From contig CP091278.1 of NCBI GenBank assembly GCA_021650895.1, positions 186,001-250,000 of the forward strand: 64,000 nucleotides of DNA, read 5' to 3'. Shown piece by piece: positions 36,498 to 47,150 of this stretch (positions within the stretch are counted from its first letter, which is position 1; every line of letters starts with the position of its first letter). The notes beneath the pieces are model-generated. The model was given only the letters and a program-made list of their open reading frames with translations. It did not search any database and was not told the DNA's origin. The stretch is from Candidatus Jettenia sp. (lineage in GTDB: Bacteria; Planctomycetota; Brocadiia; Brocadiales; Brocadiaceae). The position numbers and the translations under genes were made by a program.

Positions 36498-37801
36498 AGG
36501 CTTTTCATGGTATAGATAAGCTCTCCGTAGGTGCGATAAAGAAGATACAGGATGAGTTGTTATCCGATACGATTCGTTACGCCTATGAAATGTCCGTTTA
36601 CTACAGAAGGGTTTTCGACAGGCATGGTATATCGCCGGCTGATATGAAAACGGTTGAATTTCTCGACACATTACCATGTACCAGCAAACTGGATATTTCG
36701 AAGGATAACTGGGCATTTTTATCGGTGAAAAGAGAGTCTATTGCAGAAATTGTTTCAACTACGGGTACAACAGGAGAGCCTGTTTTTATAGCTCTTACAG
36801 GCAATGATATAGAGCGCCTTACCTATAATGAGGAAAGGAGCTTCGGTTATACAGGGGCAGGGAAAGAGGATTTATTTCATATAGCCGTTACCTGTGATAA
36901 TCTTTTTATTGCCGGCATCGCATACTACAGAGGGTTGATAAGACTTGGCGCATCTGTTGTCAGAATAGGGCCACAAGGTATTGTCAGACACTTTGATCTG
37001 ATAAAAAAACTAAAACCCAATGGAATTGTTGCTGTACCATCATTTCTGTTTTACCTGATATGTCGTGCACATGAGAACGAATTAGATATGAAAAAATTTG
37101 GTATAGAGAAAATAGTCCTCATTGGTGATAGTATCAGAAATGTAGATTTTAGCGCCAATACGCTTGGCTGTTTGATTGAGAATGCATTTGATGAGAGATG
37201 CTACTCAACGTATGGTATTACCGAGGGACAGGTATCGTTTTGCGAATGTGAATTTCACCAGGGACTTCACAGTCATCCAGACCTTGTTATTGTGGAGATT
37301 GTTGATGATCATGGGAAAACGCTAAAAGACAATGAGATAGGGGAGTTGGTAATAACCCCTCTTCAGCTTCAGGGTATGCCGTTGATAAGATACAAAACGG
37401 GAGACATTACGTTTAAAATATCAAGCCCTTGTCTTTGTGGAAGAAATTCAGTCCGCATTGGTCCCATTTTAGGACGCAAACACCAGAGATTGAAGGTTGC
37501 GGGAGTTACGCTGTATCCCAAGACAATTGAAAATACTATCCTCGGTATAAAAGATATCATAAACTACCAAATAGAGGTATACACAGGGAATGACCAGACA
37601 GACCACATAATCTTAAGAGTGGGTGCTTACAGAAATGATAAGAGTTTCAAATCATTTTTACTCGATTCTCTTCGTGCACGGGCAAAGGTAACGCCGGAGA
37701 TAGAGATCGAGTCGCCAGAGGAGATAGAGAAGAGACTTTTTGAAGGTGGGAGTCGGAAAGCAATTATATTTAAGGACAGGAGAATTAAATTGTATGAGTA
37801 A
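36494..37801 (+). CDS. PaaK-like AMP-forming acyl-CoA ligase
   Basis: 435 aa adenylate-forming enzyme of the phenylacetate-CoA ligase type: P-loop STTGTTGEPVF near residue 92, YSTYGITEGQV near 237, and YKTGDIT near 300 followed by a C-terminal lid with KVAGVTLYP. A CLCGR pair of Cys lies at about 315-319, as in PaaK. It would activate a carboxylic acid, perhaps an aromatic or fatty starter, for CoA or ACP. Overlaps both neighbours. Confidence 0.85.
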   Translation: MKAFHGIDKLSVGAIKKIQDELLSDTIRYAYEMSVYYRRVFDRHGISPADMKTVEFLDTLPCTSKLDISKDNWAFLSVKRESIAEIVSTTGTTGEPVFIALTGNDIERLTYNEERSFGYTGAGKEDLFHIAVTCDNLFIAGIAYYRGLIRLGASVVRIGPQGIVRHFDLIKKLKPNGIVAVPSFLFYLICRAHENELDMKKFGIEKIVLIGDSIRNVDFSANTLGCLIENAFDERCYSTYGITEGQVSFCECEFHQGLHSHPDLVIVEIVDDHGKTLKDNEIGELVITPLQLQGMPLIRYKTGDITFKISSPCLCGRNSVRIGPILGRKHQRLKVAGVTLYPKTIENTILGIKDIINYQIEVYTGNDQTDHIILRVGAYRNDKSFKSFLLDSLRARAKVTPEIEIESPEEIEKRLFEGGSRKAIIFKDRRIKLYE

Positions 37802-38870
37802 TACCACAGATACCATCAATGAACTGAGTTTTACTGATGAAGAAATTATGGAATGTCTTGCGAAAAAAGGGCTGCTTTCTATAGAACTTGAGTTTACGAA
37901 GAAATGTAATCTCAGATGTCTTTATTGTTACTCCAATGCGGGAGAACCGGCTAAGGATGAATTGAGTATCGATGAATTAAAGTCAGTTGTATTTCAGGCG
38001 AAAAATTTAGGAGCAAAAAAGATCGTTCTCTTAGGTGGAGGAGAGCCTTTACTCTATAAGGGCTTAGAGGAGATAGTTGACTATATAAATTCTCTTGGAC
38101 TACAACAAATACTCTTTACCAATGGCGTACTCATCGATGAGAAAATAGCGGGGTTTCTCTTTAAAAATAAGGTTTCTGTTGTTATAAAGCGTAACAGCTT
38201 CAATCCAGAGGTTCAGGATATGCTTGCAGATATGAAAGGAACGTTTAAGCATATACAGAAAGGAATAACCATTTTGATGGAGACAGGGTATCCCCAAAAA
38301 GAGATTTCATTGGGTATACAAACTATTATCTGCAAACAAAATATAGACGAGATTCCATCCATGTGGATATGGGCGCGCGAGAGAGGAATTATTCCTTACT
38401 TTGAGGTGTTAACCTATCAGGGGCGCGCAAAGGAAAACAGAGAACTATCGGTATCCCCGTCTGAAATCAAGGATGTCTTTGAGCGTTTAGAGATGATAGA
38501 TAATACCTTTGGTATTCCATGGAAGTCACATCCAAAAATTGCAGCCTTTTCATGCAAACGACATCTTTACAGTTGTCTTATCAATTCTCAGGGCTATATT
38601 CAGGCTTGTACAGGAGTTGATATGCCAATTGGAAATATCAGAGAAAAATCACTCAAAGAGATCCTTAAAAATAGTGAAGTAATAACGAATCTCAGAGATA
38701 TCTATGAAAAGATAGATGGTTATTGTAAAACATGTGAACATAATACCAGTTGTTACGGCTGCAGAGGAAATGCATATCAAATAACAGGCAATTATTTGGC
38801 CTCTGACCCAAAATGCTGGAGTTGTAAAAAGGAATCGAATGAAAATTTTGCTCATATCTGTCAACGATGA
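37794..38870 (+). CDS. radical SAM protein with SPASM domain
   Basis: ATG 37794 overlaps the ligase stop; the longer frame from 37740 is rejected. The Fe-S motif is FTKKCNLRCLYCYSN (near residue 38), with a GGGEPLLY region. The C-terminus has SPASM Cys residues: CLINSQGYIQACTG, CKTCEHNTSCYGC and CW. 358 aa. SPASM enzymes usually act on peptides or other large substrates; here the substrate may be carried on ACP. Overlaps the following B12-radical SAM gene by 32 nt. Confidence 0.87.
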   Translation: MSNTTDTINELSFTDEEIMECLAKKGLLSIELEFTKKCNLRCLYCYSNAGEPAKDELSIDELKSVVFQAKNLGAKKIVLLGGGEPLLYKGLEEIVDYINSLGLQQILFTNGVLIDEKIAGFLFKNKVSVVIKRNSFNPEVQDMLADMKGTFKHIQKGITILMETGYPQKEISLGIQTIICKQNIDEIPSMWIWARERGIIPYFEVLTYQGRAKENRELSVSPSEIKDVFERLEMIDNTFGIPWKSHPKIAAFSCKRHLYSCLINSQGYIQACTGVDMPIGNIREKSLKEILKNSEVITNLRDIYEKIDGYCKTCEHNTSCYGCRGNAYQITGNYLASDPKCWSCKKESNENFAHICQR

Positions 38871-40236
38871 AACAGATCCATATCCGGTGACGCCATTAGG
38901 CGTTGCATATATTGCAAAGGCTCTAAAAAACAAAGGGCATACGGTTTATGTCCTTGATTTGTGTTTTGTTGAAGACGCTTATCGTGCGGTTGGAGATATC
39001 CTGAAAGGCTTTTTACCGGATATTATTGGCTTATCTATCAGGAACATTGATAATCTTACTTATAAGAAAAGTATTTTTTACCTGCCAGGGATTCGGGATA
39101 TAGTTACTTTTATAAAGAAGAATACGTCTGTTCCTATCATAGTTGGAGGTTCAGGTTTTTCTATCTTTCCGAAAGAGGTTTTGAGGTATTTACATCTGGA
39201 TATCGGCATTGTAGGGGAAGGGGAAACTGCTGTATCACTGATTGCAGATGGGATTGAAAATGGTAGCGATATATATCATATACCAAATCTCTGTTATATT
39301 AGCGATGGAATATTTAAACAAAATAACCTGTGCAGTGATTTTATTCAGAATATACCTGATCGGACACTTTTCGATAATAAAAGATATCTCGAACTAGGCG
39401 GTATGGCCAACATACAGTCGAAAAGAGGATGTCCATTCAGATGTACCTACTGTACCTATCCAAATATCGAAGGCAATAAACTAAGATTGAGAGAGCCGGG
39501 TCCTATCGCAGCAGAGTTAAAGGAAATGAAGGCTAACTATGATATTGATTATGTGTTTTTTGTCGATGATATATTTAACTTCCCGGAAGAACATGCCGGT
39601 GCAATATGCGAAGAGATAATAAAAAACAGTCTGAACATTAACTGGACATGCTTTGCAATTCCAAAAGGAATGACCCCGGAACTTGCTAAATTAATGAAAA
39701 TGGCAGGCTGTAAGGGAATTGAATTTGGAACAGATGCAGGCTCTGAGAAAACACTGAAAGGATTGGGTAAATCTTTTACTCTCGATGATGTAGCACATGC
39801 GACTGAATATTGTAAAAACATTGGCTTGCCTGCTGCCCATTATGTTATAATTGGCGGTCCGGAGGAAGATGATTCTACCTTAACAGAGACATTCACTTTT
39901 TTTAAAAAGAATAAACCAACGGCAATTATTGCATTAATAGGAATTAGAATATATCCAAATACCCTTATTTACCACAAGGCTATAGAAGATTGTATTATTG
40001 AGAAAGATGAGAATTTACTGGAACCAATATTCTATATAACACCAAACATGAGTGAGGAGACATTATTTCACAAAGTTTCTGAATATGCTGCACACAGTTA
40101 TAATTGGATAGTTCCTAATCTTGATTTAAGATGTAATACCAGCATGCTAACTAAATTAAGAAGTGTGGGCAGGAGAGGGCCACTATGGAATTTATTTGCA
40201 CAAAAGAATATTCTGAGAAGTGAAGTAATTGATTGA
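38839..40236 (+). CDS. B12-binding-domain radical SAM protein, second copy
   Basis: 465 aa. The N-terminal region (about 1-150) has the B12-domain-like layout (PLGVAYIAKALKNKGHTV ... GLSIRNIDNL ... IIVGGSGFSIFPKEVL), then CPFRCTYCTYP near residue 197 and a TIM-barrel core with KGIEFGTDAGSEKTLKGL. Same architecture as the protein at 27443 but clearly divergent. It is the last gene before a repeat-filled gap. Such enzymes can methylate or cyclise unactivated carbons. Confidence 0.87.
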   Translation: MKILLISVNDETDPYPVTPLGVAYIAKALKNKGHTVYVLDLCFVEDAYRAVGDILKGFLPDIIGLSIRNIDNLTYKKSIFYLPGIRDIVTFIKKNTSVPIIVGGSGFSIFPKEVLRYLHLDIGIVGEGETAVSLIADGIENGSDIYHIPNLCYISDGIFKQNNLCSDFIQNIPDRTLFDNKRYLELGGMANIQSKRGCPFRCTYCTYPNIEGNKLRLREPGPIAAELKEMKANYDIDYVFFVDDIFNFPEEHAGAICEEIIKNSLNINWTCFAIPKGMTPELAKLMKMAGCKGIEFGTDAGSEKTLKGLGKSFTLDDVAHATEYCKNIGLPAAHYVIIGGPEEDDSTLTETFTFFKKNKPTAIIALIGIRIYPNTLIYHKAIEDCIIEKDENLLEPIFYITPNMSEETLFHKVSEYAAHSYNWIVPNLDLRCNTSMLTKLRSVGRRGPLWNLFAQKNILRSEVID

Positions 40237-40559
40237 TAATGAAAACAGATATGGGATTCTATAGACAACTTAAATAGAAATACTCCTGATTATTGTTCTC
40301 CCATTTATGGTCGCTTTTCACGAAAAAACAGGAGTTATGTAGGGCAAGGCTTTAGCCTTGCTCCCTCCGTCTGACCATGCACGAGGGGATGCAAACCTAA
40401 AGGTTTGCCCTACGGATAATGAAATTCCTAACCAGGAAACGAGGATATACCATAATTCTCATAAAGTTATCTATACCTTGTAAAATGACTGATAAGTTAA
40501 CGTAAGGATGTAAATTATCGGGTTAAAACTATTAGTATCAGTGGAGGCATATACGGAAT
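40237..40559. repeat. gap with GTAGGGCAA repeat before the ACP gene
   Basis: A full GTAGGGCAA unit at 40339-40413. The last 70 nt upstream of the ACP gene are AT-rich and hold GTGGAGG about 14 nt before its ATG. Confidence 0.6.
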
Positions 40560-40811
40560 ATGTACGATACTATTCAAAGGCTTAAGGAGTTACTGGTGAT
40601 AAGATTGAAGCTCAAGGTTGGAGTAGATAAAATAAAAGATGATACACCCCTTTTTGGCCCTAATAGTCTGGGTCTTGATTCCATAGATGTATTGGAAATG
40701 GTTATTGTTATTAAAAAGGAATTTGGCGTTGAGATAATGGATAGAGAAACTTCCGAAAATATCTTTACATCAGTCGGCTCAATAGCAAGGTATATAGAAG
40801 AAAATAGATGA
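40560..40811 (+). CDS. acyl carrier protein
   Basis: 83 aa with the phosphopantetheine attachment motif LGLDSIDVLE (Ser at about residue 41). Four-helix ACP length and acidic helix II fit. It would carry the growing chain for the ketosynthases of the cluster. Stop overlaps the dehydratase start by ATGA. Confidence 0.93.
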   Translation: MYDTIQRLKELLVIRLKLKVGVDKIKDDTPLFGPNSLGLDSIDVLEMVIVIKKEFGVEIMDRETSENIFTSVGSIARYIEENR

Positions 40812-41220
40812 GCGATTTGTATCCATTTCCCTCAGAAATACTCCTCACTCTTATCCTTTCATCCTGATCGATAAAATAGTTGAATTTGAAGAGGAAAAAC
40901 GAATTGTATGTCTGAAAAACGTTAGTAATAATGATGAATTTCTTCAGGGGCACTTTAAGAATAATCCTGTAATGCCAGGTTCTCTCATTCTCGAAGCAAT
41001 GGCACAGGCATCCGGTTTAATAATTGGCAGTAAAAAATCAAAAATGGCCTATTTATGCAGGGTAAAAGACGCCAAATTCAGAAAACCTGTTGTGCCTGGA
41101 GACCAGCTTATTATTATTTCGTCTCTAATTGATAAACTTCCGCCACTCTATATCTTTGAGGCTGGTGCGTCTGTTGGGGGTGAAGTGGTTTCTGAGGCCG
41201 GGATAAGTCTCTCTTTTTGA
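40808..41220 (+). CDS. FabZ-like beta-hydroxyacyl-ACP dehydratase, apparent 1-nt deletion
   Basis: Hot-dog-fold dehydratase. From ATG 40808 the protein begins MSDLYPFPSEIL and soon hits a stop; one frame over, the sequence continues PHSYPFILIDKIVEFEEEK ... QGHFKNNPVMPG ... LILEAMAQASG, with the catalytic His and Glu of FabZ. Adding one C at 40841-40845 joins the two parts into a normal protein of about 137 aa. If read uncorrected, only 40972-41220 appears coding. ATGA overlap with the ACP gene supports this start. Confidence 0.85.
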
Positions 41221-41232
41221 GATTTTGAGGTA

Positions 41233-42093
41233 ATGAATAGTATACAACAGGTAAATTGCAATATTTGCGGTGTTGATGATACGTCCCTGATTGCAGTTCA
41301 GAATGGATACCGGATGGTAAAATGTAAAAATTGCGGGCTTGTGTATCTCAATTCAAGGCCAAATCAACAGACGTTACTAAAGCTCTATGCAGACTATCAC
41401 CAAAGGGAAGGAAAGGATGAGGATGTATGGGCAAGACTTATGGAGAAAAATTTCAAGGAAGTTTCATTGCTTTTAAATAAGATATTTCCGGAGAAAGGAA
41501 AAATCCTTGATGTTGGGTGTGGTTATGGACACTTTATTGAGATAATGCAGGATTGTGGATGGTTTGCACAGGGAGTTGATCCATCCTCAGGGACTTTATA
41601 TCATGCTAAAAAAAAGGGACTGAATGTCATTGAGACATCGTTTGACGATAGTTCATTTCCTGATAATTTTTTTGATGTTGTAACAGCGTTTTATGTCCTT
41701 GAGCATCTTCCCGATCCACTTTCTACAGCAAAGAAGATTTTTAAGATGCTAAAACCAGGCGGTGTTATCGTTATAAGGGTTCCTCATACAACGCCAATAG
41801 TCCGATTTCTTTCTGTTTTTACCATAGATAATAATCTTTATGATGCGCCATATCATCTCTATGATTTTTCGCCCATGACAATCACCGTATTACTGAAAAA
41901 AGCAGGATTCTCATTAATTCAAGTAACGCCCGGTAGCCCAACACTTCCACCAAAGCGCTTTGAGAGGGTTATATCTCTCGTTTCAGGTTATTTTTCTCAG
42001 GTTCTTTTTGTAATGAGCAGAGGCAAATTCCTTTTGCCAGGAACCAGTAAAACAATTATTGCTGTTAAACAGATAGAAAACAGGGTTTCATGA
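41233..42093 (+). CDS. SAM-dependent methyltransferase with N-terminal zinc ribbon
   Basis: 286 aa. An N-terminal CNICG ... CKNCG zinc-ribbon precedes a class I methyltransferase fold with motif ILDVGCGYGHF near residue 94, GVDPSSG and LKPGGVIVIRVP. This architecture is common in methyltransferases linked to sugar or lipid modification. It follows the dehydratase by 12 nt and precedes the exporter by 13 nt. Confidence 0.83.
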   Translation: MNSIQQVNCNICGVDDTSLIAVQNGYRMVKCKNCGLVYLNSRPNQQTLLKLYADYHQREGKDEDVWARLMEKNFKEVSLLLNKIFPEKGKILDVGCGYGHFIEIMQDCGWFAQGVDPSSGTLYHAKKKGLNVIETSFDDSSFPDNFFDVVTAFYVLEHLPDPLSTAKKIFKMLKPGGVIVIRVPHTTPIVRFLSVFTIDNNLYDAPYHLYDFSPMTITVLLKKAGFSLIQVTPGSPTLPPKRFERVISLVSGYFSQVLFVMSRGKFLLPGTSKTIIAVKQIENRVS

Positions 42094-42106
42094 CCCCAAG
42101 ATAAAG

Positions 42107-44644
42107 ATGACCATGCATATGGAACAATTTTTAAAAAAAGTTGCTTATGGTATCTTTTTATATCATAAGCATATCGTCATTGTCTTTTCTCTGTTTACCA
42201 TAATCTCTCTCATTACCATTTTTAACATGGAGATCAGATCGGATATCATCGATGTGCTTCCTGCGAAAAATAAGGCCGTTGCCCAATTTAAAGATGTCAT
42301 GGAGAAATATGGAACTGTAGACAACGTAGTGGTAGTAATAGAGGCAGATGGTAACAGGATAGATGAACAGATTGGTCTTATTGAGGATTTGGCAAAAAGG
42401 CTTATAGCGTCTCCTTCCATAGAATATGTTGATTATAGCCCACTAAAATCCCAAAGTGATTTTTTTTTCAAACATTTCCCCTTATTCCTCGATGAAAACG
42501 GTTTGAAACATCTTACAGAAAAATTAACACCCGTTGGCATTGAACACCAAATCAGATACAACCGGCAAAGACTTCTCTCGCCTTTTAGTTCGCCTTTTGA
42601 CTATGAACTTATTGCAAAAGATCCTCTGAATATAGCTGATAGTATCAAGAACAGTTTCGTACGATCGAACAAGAACGAACTTGATCTTAGTATGGGTTAT
42701 TATTTTACGCCGGACTATTCTACCGCCCTTATTTTTGCTAAACCGAAAGGCAAAAGCAAGGATATGGCATTTGTAAAAAATCTGAAAAAGGAATTGGATT
42801 CCATTGCTGCTCTGGCAATGAAGGGAAATGGTAACCCAATGAATGTCAGTGTGGGATTTACAGGAGGATACCTTTTATCAGAGAATGTCCGGGAGATTAT
42901 TAAGCATGATATAATAAGCTCTTCTACCGTGTCTGTTTTTTTAATTGCATTACTTATATGGCTGGCTTACCGGGTAAGGGTAAAGATACTTTTGGTATTT
43001 GGGTTTGTTCTGTTAACGTCTCTTTCCATGACAGTAGCCTTTGCCTATCTCCTTTTTGGAAATATCAATATTGTTACAAGCGTTGTTATCATCGCAGTGA
43101 TGGCAGGCCTTTATGTGGATTATTCTATGCACATAGTAAAAAGATACAGTGATGAGTTAAGAGAATATAATGATCCGCTGCAGGCGCTGGAAATAACCAT
43201 TGCAAAGACAGGTTCGGCAATTATTCTATCAGGACTTACGACTTCTTTATCTTTTTTTAGTATTGTTGTAACGAAGTTTAAGGGGTTGTATGAGCTTGGG
43301 ATTGTTTCCGGAATAGGCGTTATTTTATGTCTGATAACCACACTTCTCCTGATGAATTCCCTGCTTGTATGGATAAGCAAATATGGATTACAAAATATCC
43401 AGTTTGAGAAACCCGGGAAAAAGGCGCTTTACGGATTCAATAATCTTGCCAGTCTTATCGCGAAAAAGCACCGATATATCGTTCTTACAGGCATTGTACT
43501 TGTTATTGCTGCAGGACTGGGTATATCTCAATTACGTTTTGATAACAATCCCGACAACCTTGCACCGAAGGATAGTTCTGCTATTGCCCTGGGGAAGAAA
43601 ATAAGCGGAAAAATAGGAAAAAAAGGGGAGCCTCTTACGGTAGTGATTAAAAATAAAGATAACAGTGCGCTTACTGCTGACTTTGATATTCTGGAGAAAG
43701 TTCTTCCGCAATGGAAGAGGGAAGGTTTCATTGAGGATTATCATTCACTAGGTATGCTCATGCCGGCTTCTTCTGTTCAATCGATAAGAATAGATAAACG
43801 AAAAGAGTTTATGAAGAGCATGTTTCCCTTAGATTCAATAGAACAAACAGTAACAAATGTCCTTGAAAAAAATAATTTTAATTATGATAAAAGTTATCTT
43901 CACAAATACCTCACGGGAATCCTGGATGCCTTAAACAACACTGAATTTATAGGGTTAAGAGAAATTGAAACCCTCCCTGCCCCGATGATCAGCCGTTTTT
44001 ACAACAAGGATGACTCATCTATCGTTGCGTATCTTTATCCAACAAAAAGGGGATGGGATAAGCAAACACTCGATATGTTTCAGGAGTATGTTCAATCAAA
44101 AGGGGCAAACTGGATATTGGTTGGAAAACCTATTCTTATTGGTGAGATAAAATCACCCATCATCTGGGGCAGTGTGCTGGCAACTGCATTGACTGTTTTC
44201 TTTGATCTTGTCATTATTTATTTGTATTTCAGAAAAGTATGGTATGTTGCGCTCGCTTTACTGCCGGTAATACTGGGGTTTGTATTGACGATGGGCAGTA
44301 TGGGTTACATGAATATCCCTTTTAATTTCATAAACATTGGGACTATAGCTTTAATTTTTGGTTTTGGTGTGGATTATGGTATACATGTAATGCAAGCATA
44401 TATTGGGGAAGAAAAGATGGATATTGGTAATGCTCTTCGGATTAGTGGTAAAAATGTGATGATGTGTGCAGCAACGACCATTGCCGGTTGTGGAAGTCTC
44501 ATGACAGCAAAGTTTACTGGTATTGCTTCGATAGGGCCTGTCCTCACTATTGGTGTAATTGCCTGTGCCTGTACTGCATTAATCGTATTACCGTCTGTTA
44601 TCTGTCTGAATAAAAGCAGATTTCAATATGAAAGATTTTCATGA
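42107..44644 (+). CDS. MMPL/RND-family lipid exporter
   Basis: 845 aa with two repeats of one plus five membrane helices and large periplasmic loops. Helix-4-type motifs are VIIAVMAGLYVDYSMHIVKRY (near 340) and a matching GFGVDYGIHVMQAY (near 755), both with the Asp of the proton relay. Members of this group export lipids; a homologue sits in aryl polyene clusters. ATGA overlap with the CrtI-like gene. Confidence 0.88.
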   Translation: MTMHMEQFLKKVAYGIFLYHKHIVIVFSLFTIISLITIFNMEIRSDIIDVLPAKNKAVAQFKDVMEKYGTVDNVVVVIEADGNRIDEQIGLIEDLAKRLIASPSIEYVDYSPLKSQSDFFFKHFPLFLDENGLKHLTEKLTPVGIEHQIRYNRQRLLSPFSSPFDYELIAKDPLNIADSIKNSFVRSNKNELDLSMGYYFTPDYSTALIFAKPKGKSKDMAFVKNLKKELDSIAALAMKGNGNPMNVSVGFTGGYLLSENVREIIKHDIISSSTVSVFLIALLIWLAYRVRVKILLVFGFVLLTSLSMTVAFAYLLFGNINIVTSVVIIAVMAGLYVDYSMHIVKRYSDELREYNDPLQALEITIAKTGSAIILSGLTTSLSFFSIVVTKFKGLYELGIVSGIGVILCLITTLLLMNSLLVWISKYGLQNIQFEKPGKKALYGFNNLASLIAKKHRYIVLTGIVLVIAAGLGISQLRFDNNPDNLAPKDSSAIALGKKISGKIGKKGEPLTVVIKNKDNSALTADFDILEKVLPQWKREGFIEDYHSLGMLMPASSVQSIRIDKRKEFMKSMFPLDSIEQTVTNVLEKNNFNYDKSYLHKYLTGILDALNNTEFIGLREIETLPAPMISRFYNKDDSSIVAYLYPTKRGWDKQTLDMFQEYVQSKGANWILVGKPILIGEIKSPIIWGSVLATALTVFFDLVIIYLYFRKVWYVALALLPVILGFVLTMGSMGYMNIPFNFINIGTIALIFGFGVDYGIHVMQAYIGEEKMDIGNALRISGKNVMMCAATTIAGCGSLMTAKFTGIASIGPVLTIGVIACACTALIVLPSVICLNKSRFQYERFS

Positions 44645-46097
44645 AGGATTTTGATGTAATAATTATTGGGAGTGGCATTGGTGGACTGATAAGCGCAGGG
44701 ATTCTCAGCGCAAAGGGATTCAAAACGCTCTTGGTGGAAAAAAATAAGACACCGGGGGGATACCTCGCATCCTTCAGAAGGAGAGGTTTTATTTTTGATT
44801 CTTCCTTAGACTGTATATCAGGTGTTGCTCCTGGCGGATTAATATTCAGGGTAATGGAGCTTCTTCAGGTTCATAAGAGTATAAATCTTGTACAAGTGGA
44901 CCCCATAAGGATTAGTATCTTTCCAGACATTGAAGTTCCTGTTGATTCAGATATTCATGCCTACATGGAGAGACTTGCTGTATTATTTCCTTCCGAGCGT
45001 GAGGCAATCAAAAAATTTTTTGGATTATTAGACAGGATCTACTGTGGGATGCAATCGGCAATACCTATGATGGTTGCCGGAAAGCTTGAATTGCAGAAAA
45101 TAATTCCGGAGATAGTAAAATTCAGCCATATTCCCTATGGCAGGCTGCTGGATGAGTGTATTACTGATTACAGGCTTAAATCAGTTTTATCCGACAGATG
45201 TTCCTTTATAGGGCTTCCCCCCTCTATGGTTTCCACCCTTTCCATGATCAACATAATCATGAGTTATTTCAAATTAGGTGCATACAGGCTGGTAGGAGGT
45301 TCTCAGAGCCTTGCAGATGCATTTGTTGGAGGAATAAAAAAAGCTGGTGGCAGGGTAATTTTCGGTAACGGCGCAAAGAAGATTCTTTTCCATGAGGATG
45401 GTCGTTGTTTTGGAATTACCTGTGATAATGGTGACGAATACACTGCAAGGTTTATTATATCAAATGCAGATTTTCAAAATACCTTTCGTAATCTTCTGGG
45501 TGGTGAATATACCTCCATTGCTGAAGATATGCAGAAGAATATAGGTATTTCAACATCATTTTTCATGGTATATGCAGGTATTAGCGGAAGTATTGAGAAA
45601 CATTCCAGTATTGGTTATTTTCTTCCTATAATATCGAAGATTGTTTTATACCCGGCAGGGCTTTTAAAGAAGATAGCTCTACTGCTGGCATCACCGTAGC
45701 CAGCATTGAGGATAAATCCCGCGCTCCTGATTCATGCCATACGGTGGTATTCCATGAAATTGTTGAAACATCATATGAAAAACTTGATAAAGCCAAATGT
45801 ACTGAAATAATTATGAAAAAAGCAGAAAATATTATACCTGGTATACGGGATAGGACAATAGTTCTTGATTCTGCAACGCCGCAAACCTTTCAGCGATATT
45901 CGGGTAATCTCAATGGTTCTGCATTTGGATGGAGACAGATACCAGGATTTAGAGGTGTTAAGAGGCATGGAATAAAAAATCTTTATATTGCGGGTCACTG
46001 GGGAGATATGGGTGGAGGAGTGCTCGCTGCTGCCTATTCAGGCGCCAAGGCAGCGGCAGATATATGTAGTGAAGAAGGGATAGCAATTGACTTCTGA
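44641..46097 (+). CDS. CrtI/phytoene-desaturase-like FAD oxidoreductase, apparent 1-nt deletion
   Basis: N-terminal FAD-binding GSGIGGLISAGIL (residues 10-22) with LLVEKNKTPGGY, and a C-terminal AGHWGDMGGGVLAAAYSG motif typical of carotenoid desaturase/isomerase relatives. The frame stops at 45699, but one frame over it resumes with YNIEDCFIPGRAFKEDSS, VASIEDKSRAPDS and so on. Adding one T at about 45617-45625 (GYFLSYNIED) restores a protein of about 485 aa. Such enzymes add or remove double bonds on lipid chains. The stop overlaps the glycosyltransferase TTG start. Confidence 0.85.
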
Positions 46098-47127
46098 CAT
46101 CTGTGTTGTAATTCCTGCATACAATGCATCTGCCACTATAAAGGACGTAGTTCGTGGTGCATTGAAATATGTTTCCCGGGTTATTGTTGCTGATGATGGT
46201 TCTACTGATGATACAGCAAGTGCTGCATCTAAAGCAGGGGCAGAAGTTCTGGTTATAGAAAAGAACAAAGGAAAAGGGAATGCCTTAAAATTGCTTTTTC
46301 AGAAGGCCATTGAAGAAGGATATCGTTCGGTAATATCTATGGATGCGGACGGACAACATGATCCTGAAGATATACCGCAGTTTATTGCGATATATACCAG
46401 ATATCCTGATGATATCATTGTAGGCTCAAGGATGCATGAGAAGGAAAAAATACCAAGGGCACGATACAATTCCATGTGTATAGCCCGATTTTATATTTCT
46501 CTCGTTGCTAACCAATTTTTGGAAGATACACAGTGTGGTTTCAGGTTATACCCGTTATCAATTATAAAAAGATTGCGATTAATGACAGAAAGGTATGTTA
46601 CCGAGACGGAATTGCTTATAAAAGCAGGGGATATGGGAATACATATCAGATTTGTGAAGGTTAAAACAATCTACAGCGAAAATGGTAGTCATTTTAAACC
46701 CATAACAGATATTACCAGCATAACAGCATATATTATTTCCTATGCTCATATCAAATGGCTTATAGAAGGAGTAACCTCAAATAATCAGAACACATATTCA
46801 GCAAAAAATTATGTAAGAGATAGGATAGGAGAAAACAAGAAAATAGACGTTCTCTTTCAAATTTTGACCGCATTTACAGCACTTCCTGCAACTATTATCT
46901 TTCTGGCAGAGTATATCATTTTACCACCGTTTATTCCTCATAATTTTGCATCTATCCGTAAACTTGGCTGTGGCTTTTCAAAGATCACCATAGCAACGCA
47001 AATGTTACCTTTTGTACTTCTCTTTGCTCTATTAGAAAAGGCAATGAAAAGAGCAGGTTTTCAGGTTAACCTCGTTGATAGATTTATAGGAAGATTTTAT
47101 TCAAATCTGTGGAAAGGCAAGAACTAG
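46087..47127 (+). CDS. family 2 glycosyltransferase with C-terminal hydrophobic region
   Basis: 346 aa. GT2 domain: IPAYNASATIKDVV, VADDGSTDDT near residue 37 and the DXD motif MDADGQHDPED near 87. The C-terminal 110 residues contain two hydrophobic segments. Resembles dolichol-phosphate-mannose-synthase-type enzymes. TTG start inside the end of the CrtI-like gene. In aryl polyene clusters a glycosyltransferase/acyltransferase fusion links chain and lipid; here the two activities are adjacent separate genes. Confidence 0.85.
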   Translation: MTSDICVVIPAYNASATIKDVVRGALKYVSRVIVADDGSTDDTASAASKAGAEVLVIEKNKGKGNALKLLFQKAIEEGYRSVISMDADGQHDPEDIPQFIAIYTRYPDDIIVGSRMHEKEKIPRARYNSMCIARFYISLVANQFLEDTQCGFRLYPLSIIKRLRLMTERYVTETELLIKAGDMGIHIRFVKVKTIYSENGSHFKPITDITSITAYIISYAHIKWLIEGVTSNNQNTYSAKNYVRDRIGENKKIDVLFQILTAFTALPATIIFLAEYIILPPFIPHNFASIRKLGCGFSKITIATQMLPFVLLFALLEKAMKRAGFQVNLVDRFIGRFYSNLWKGKN

Positions 47128-47150
47128 TGTAAAATTATAATTCACTTGAT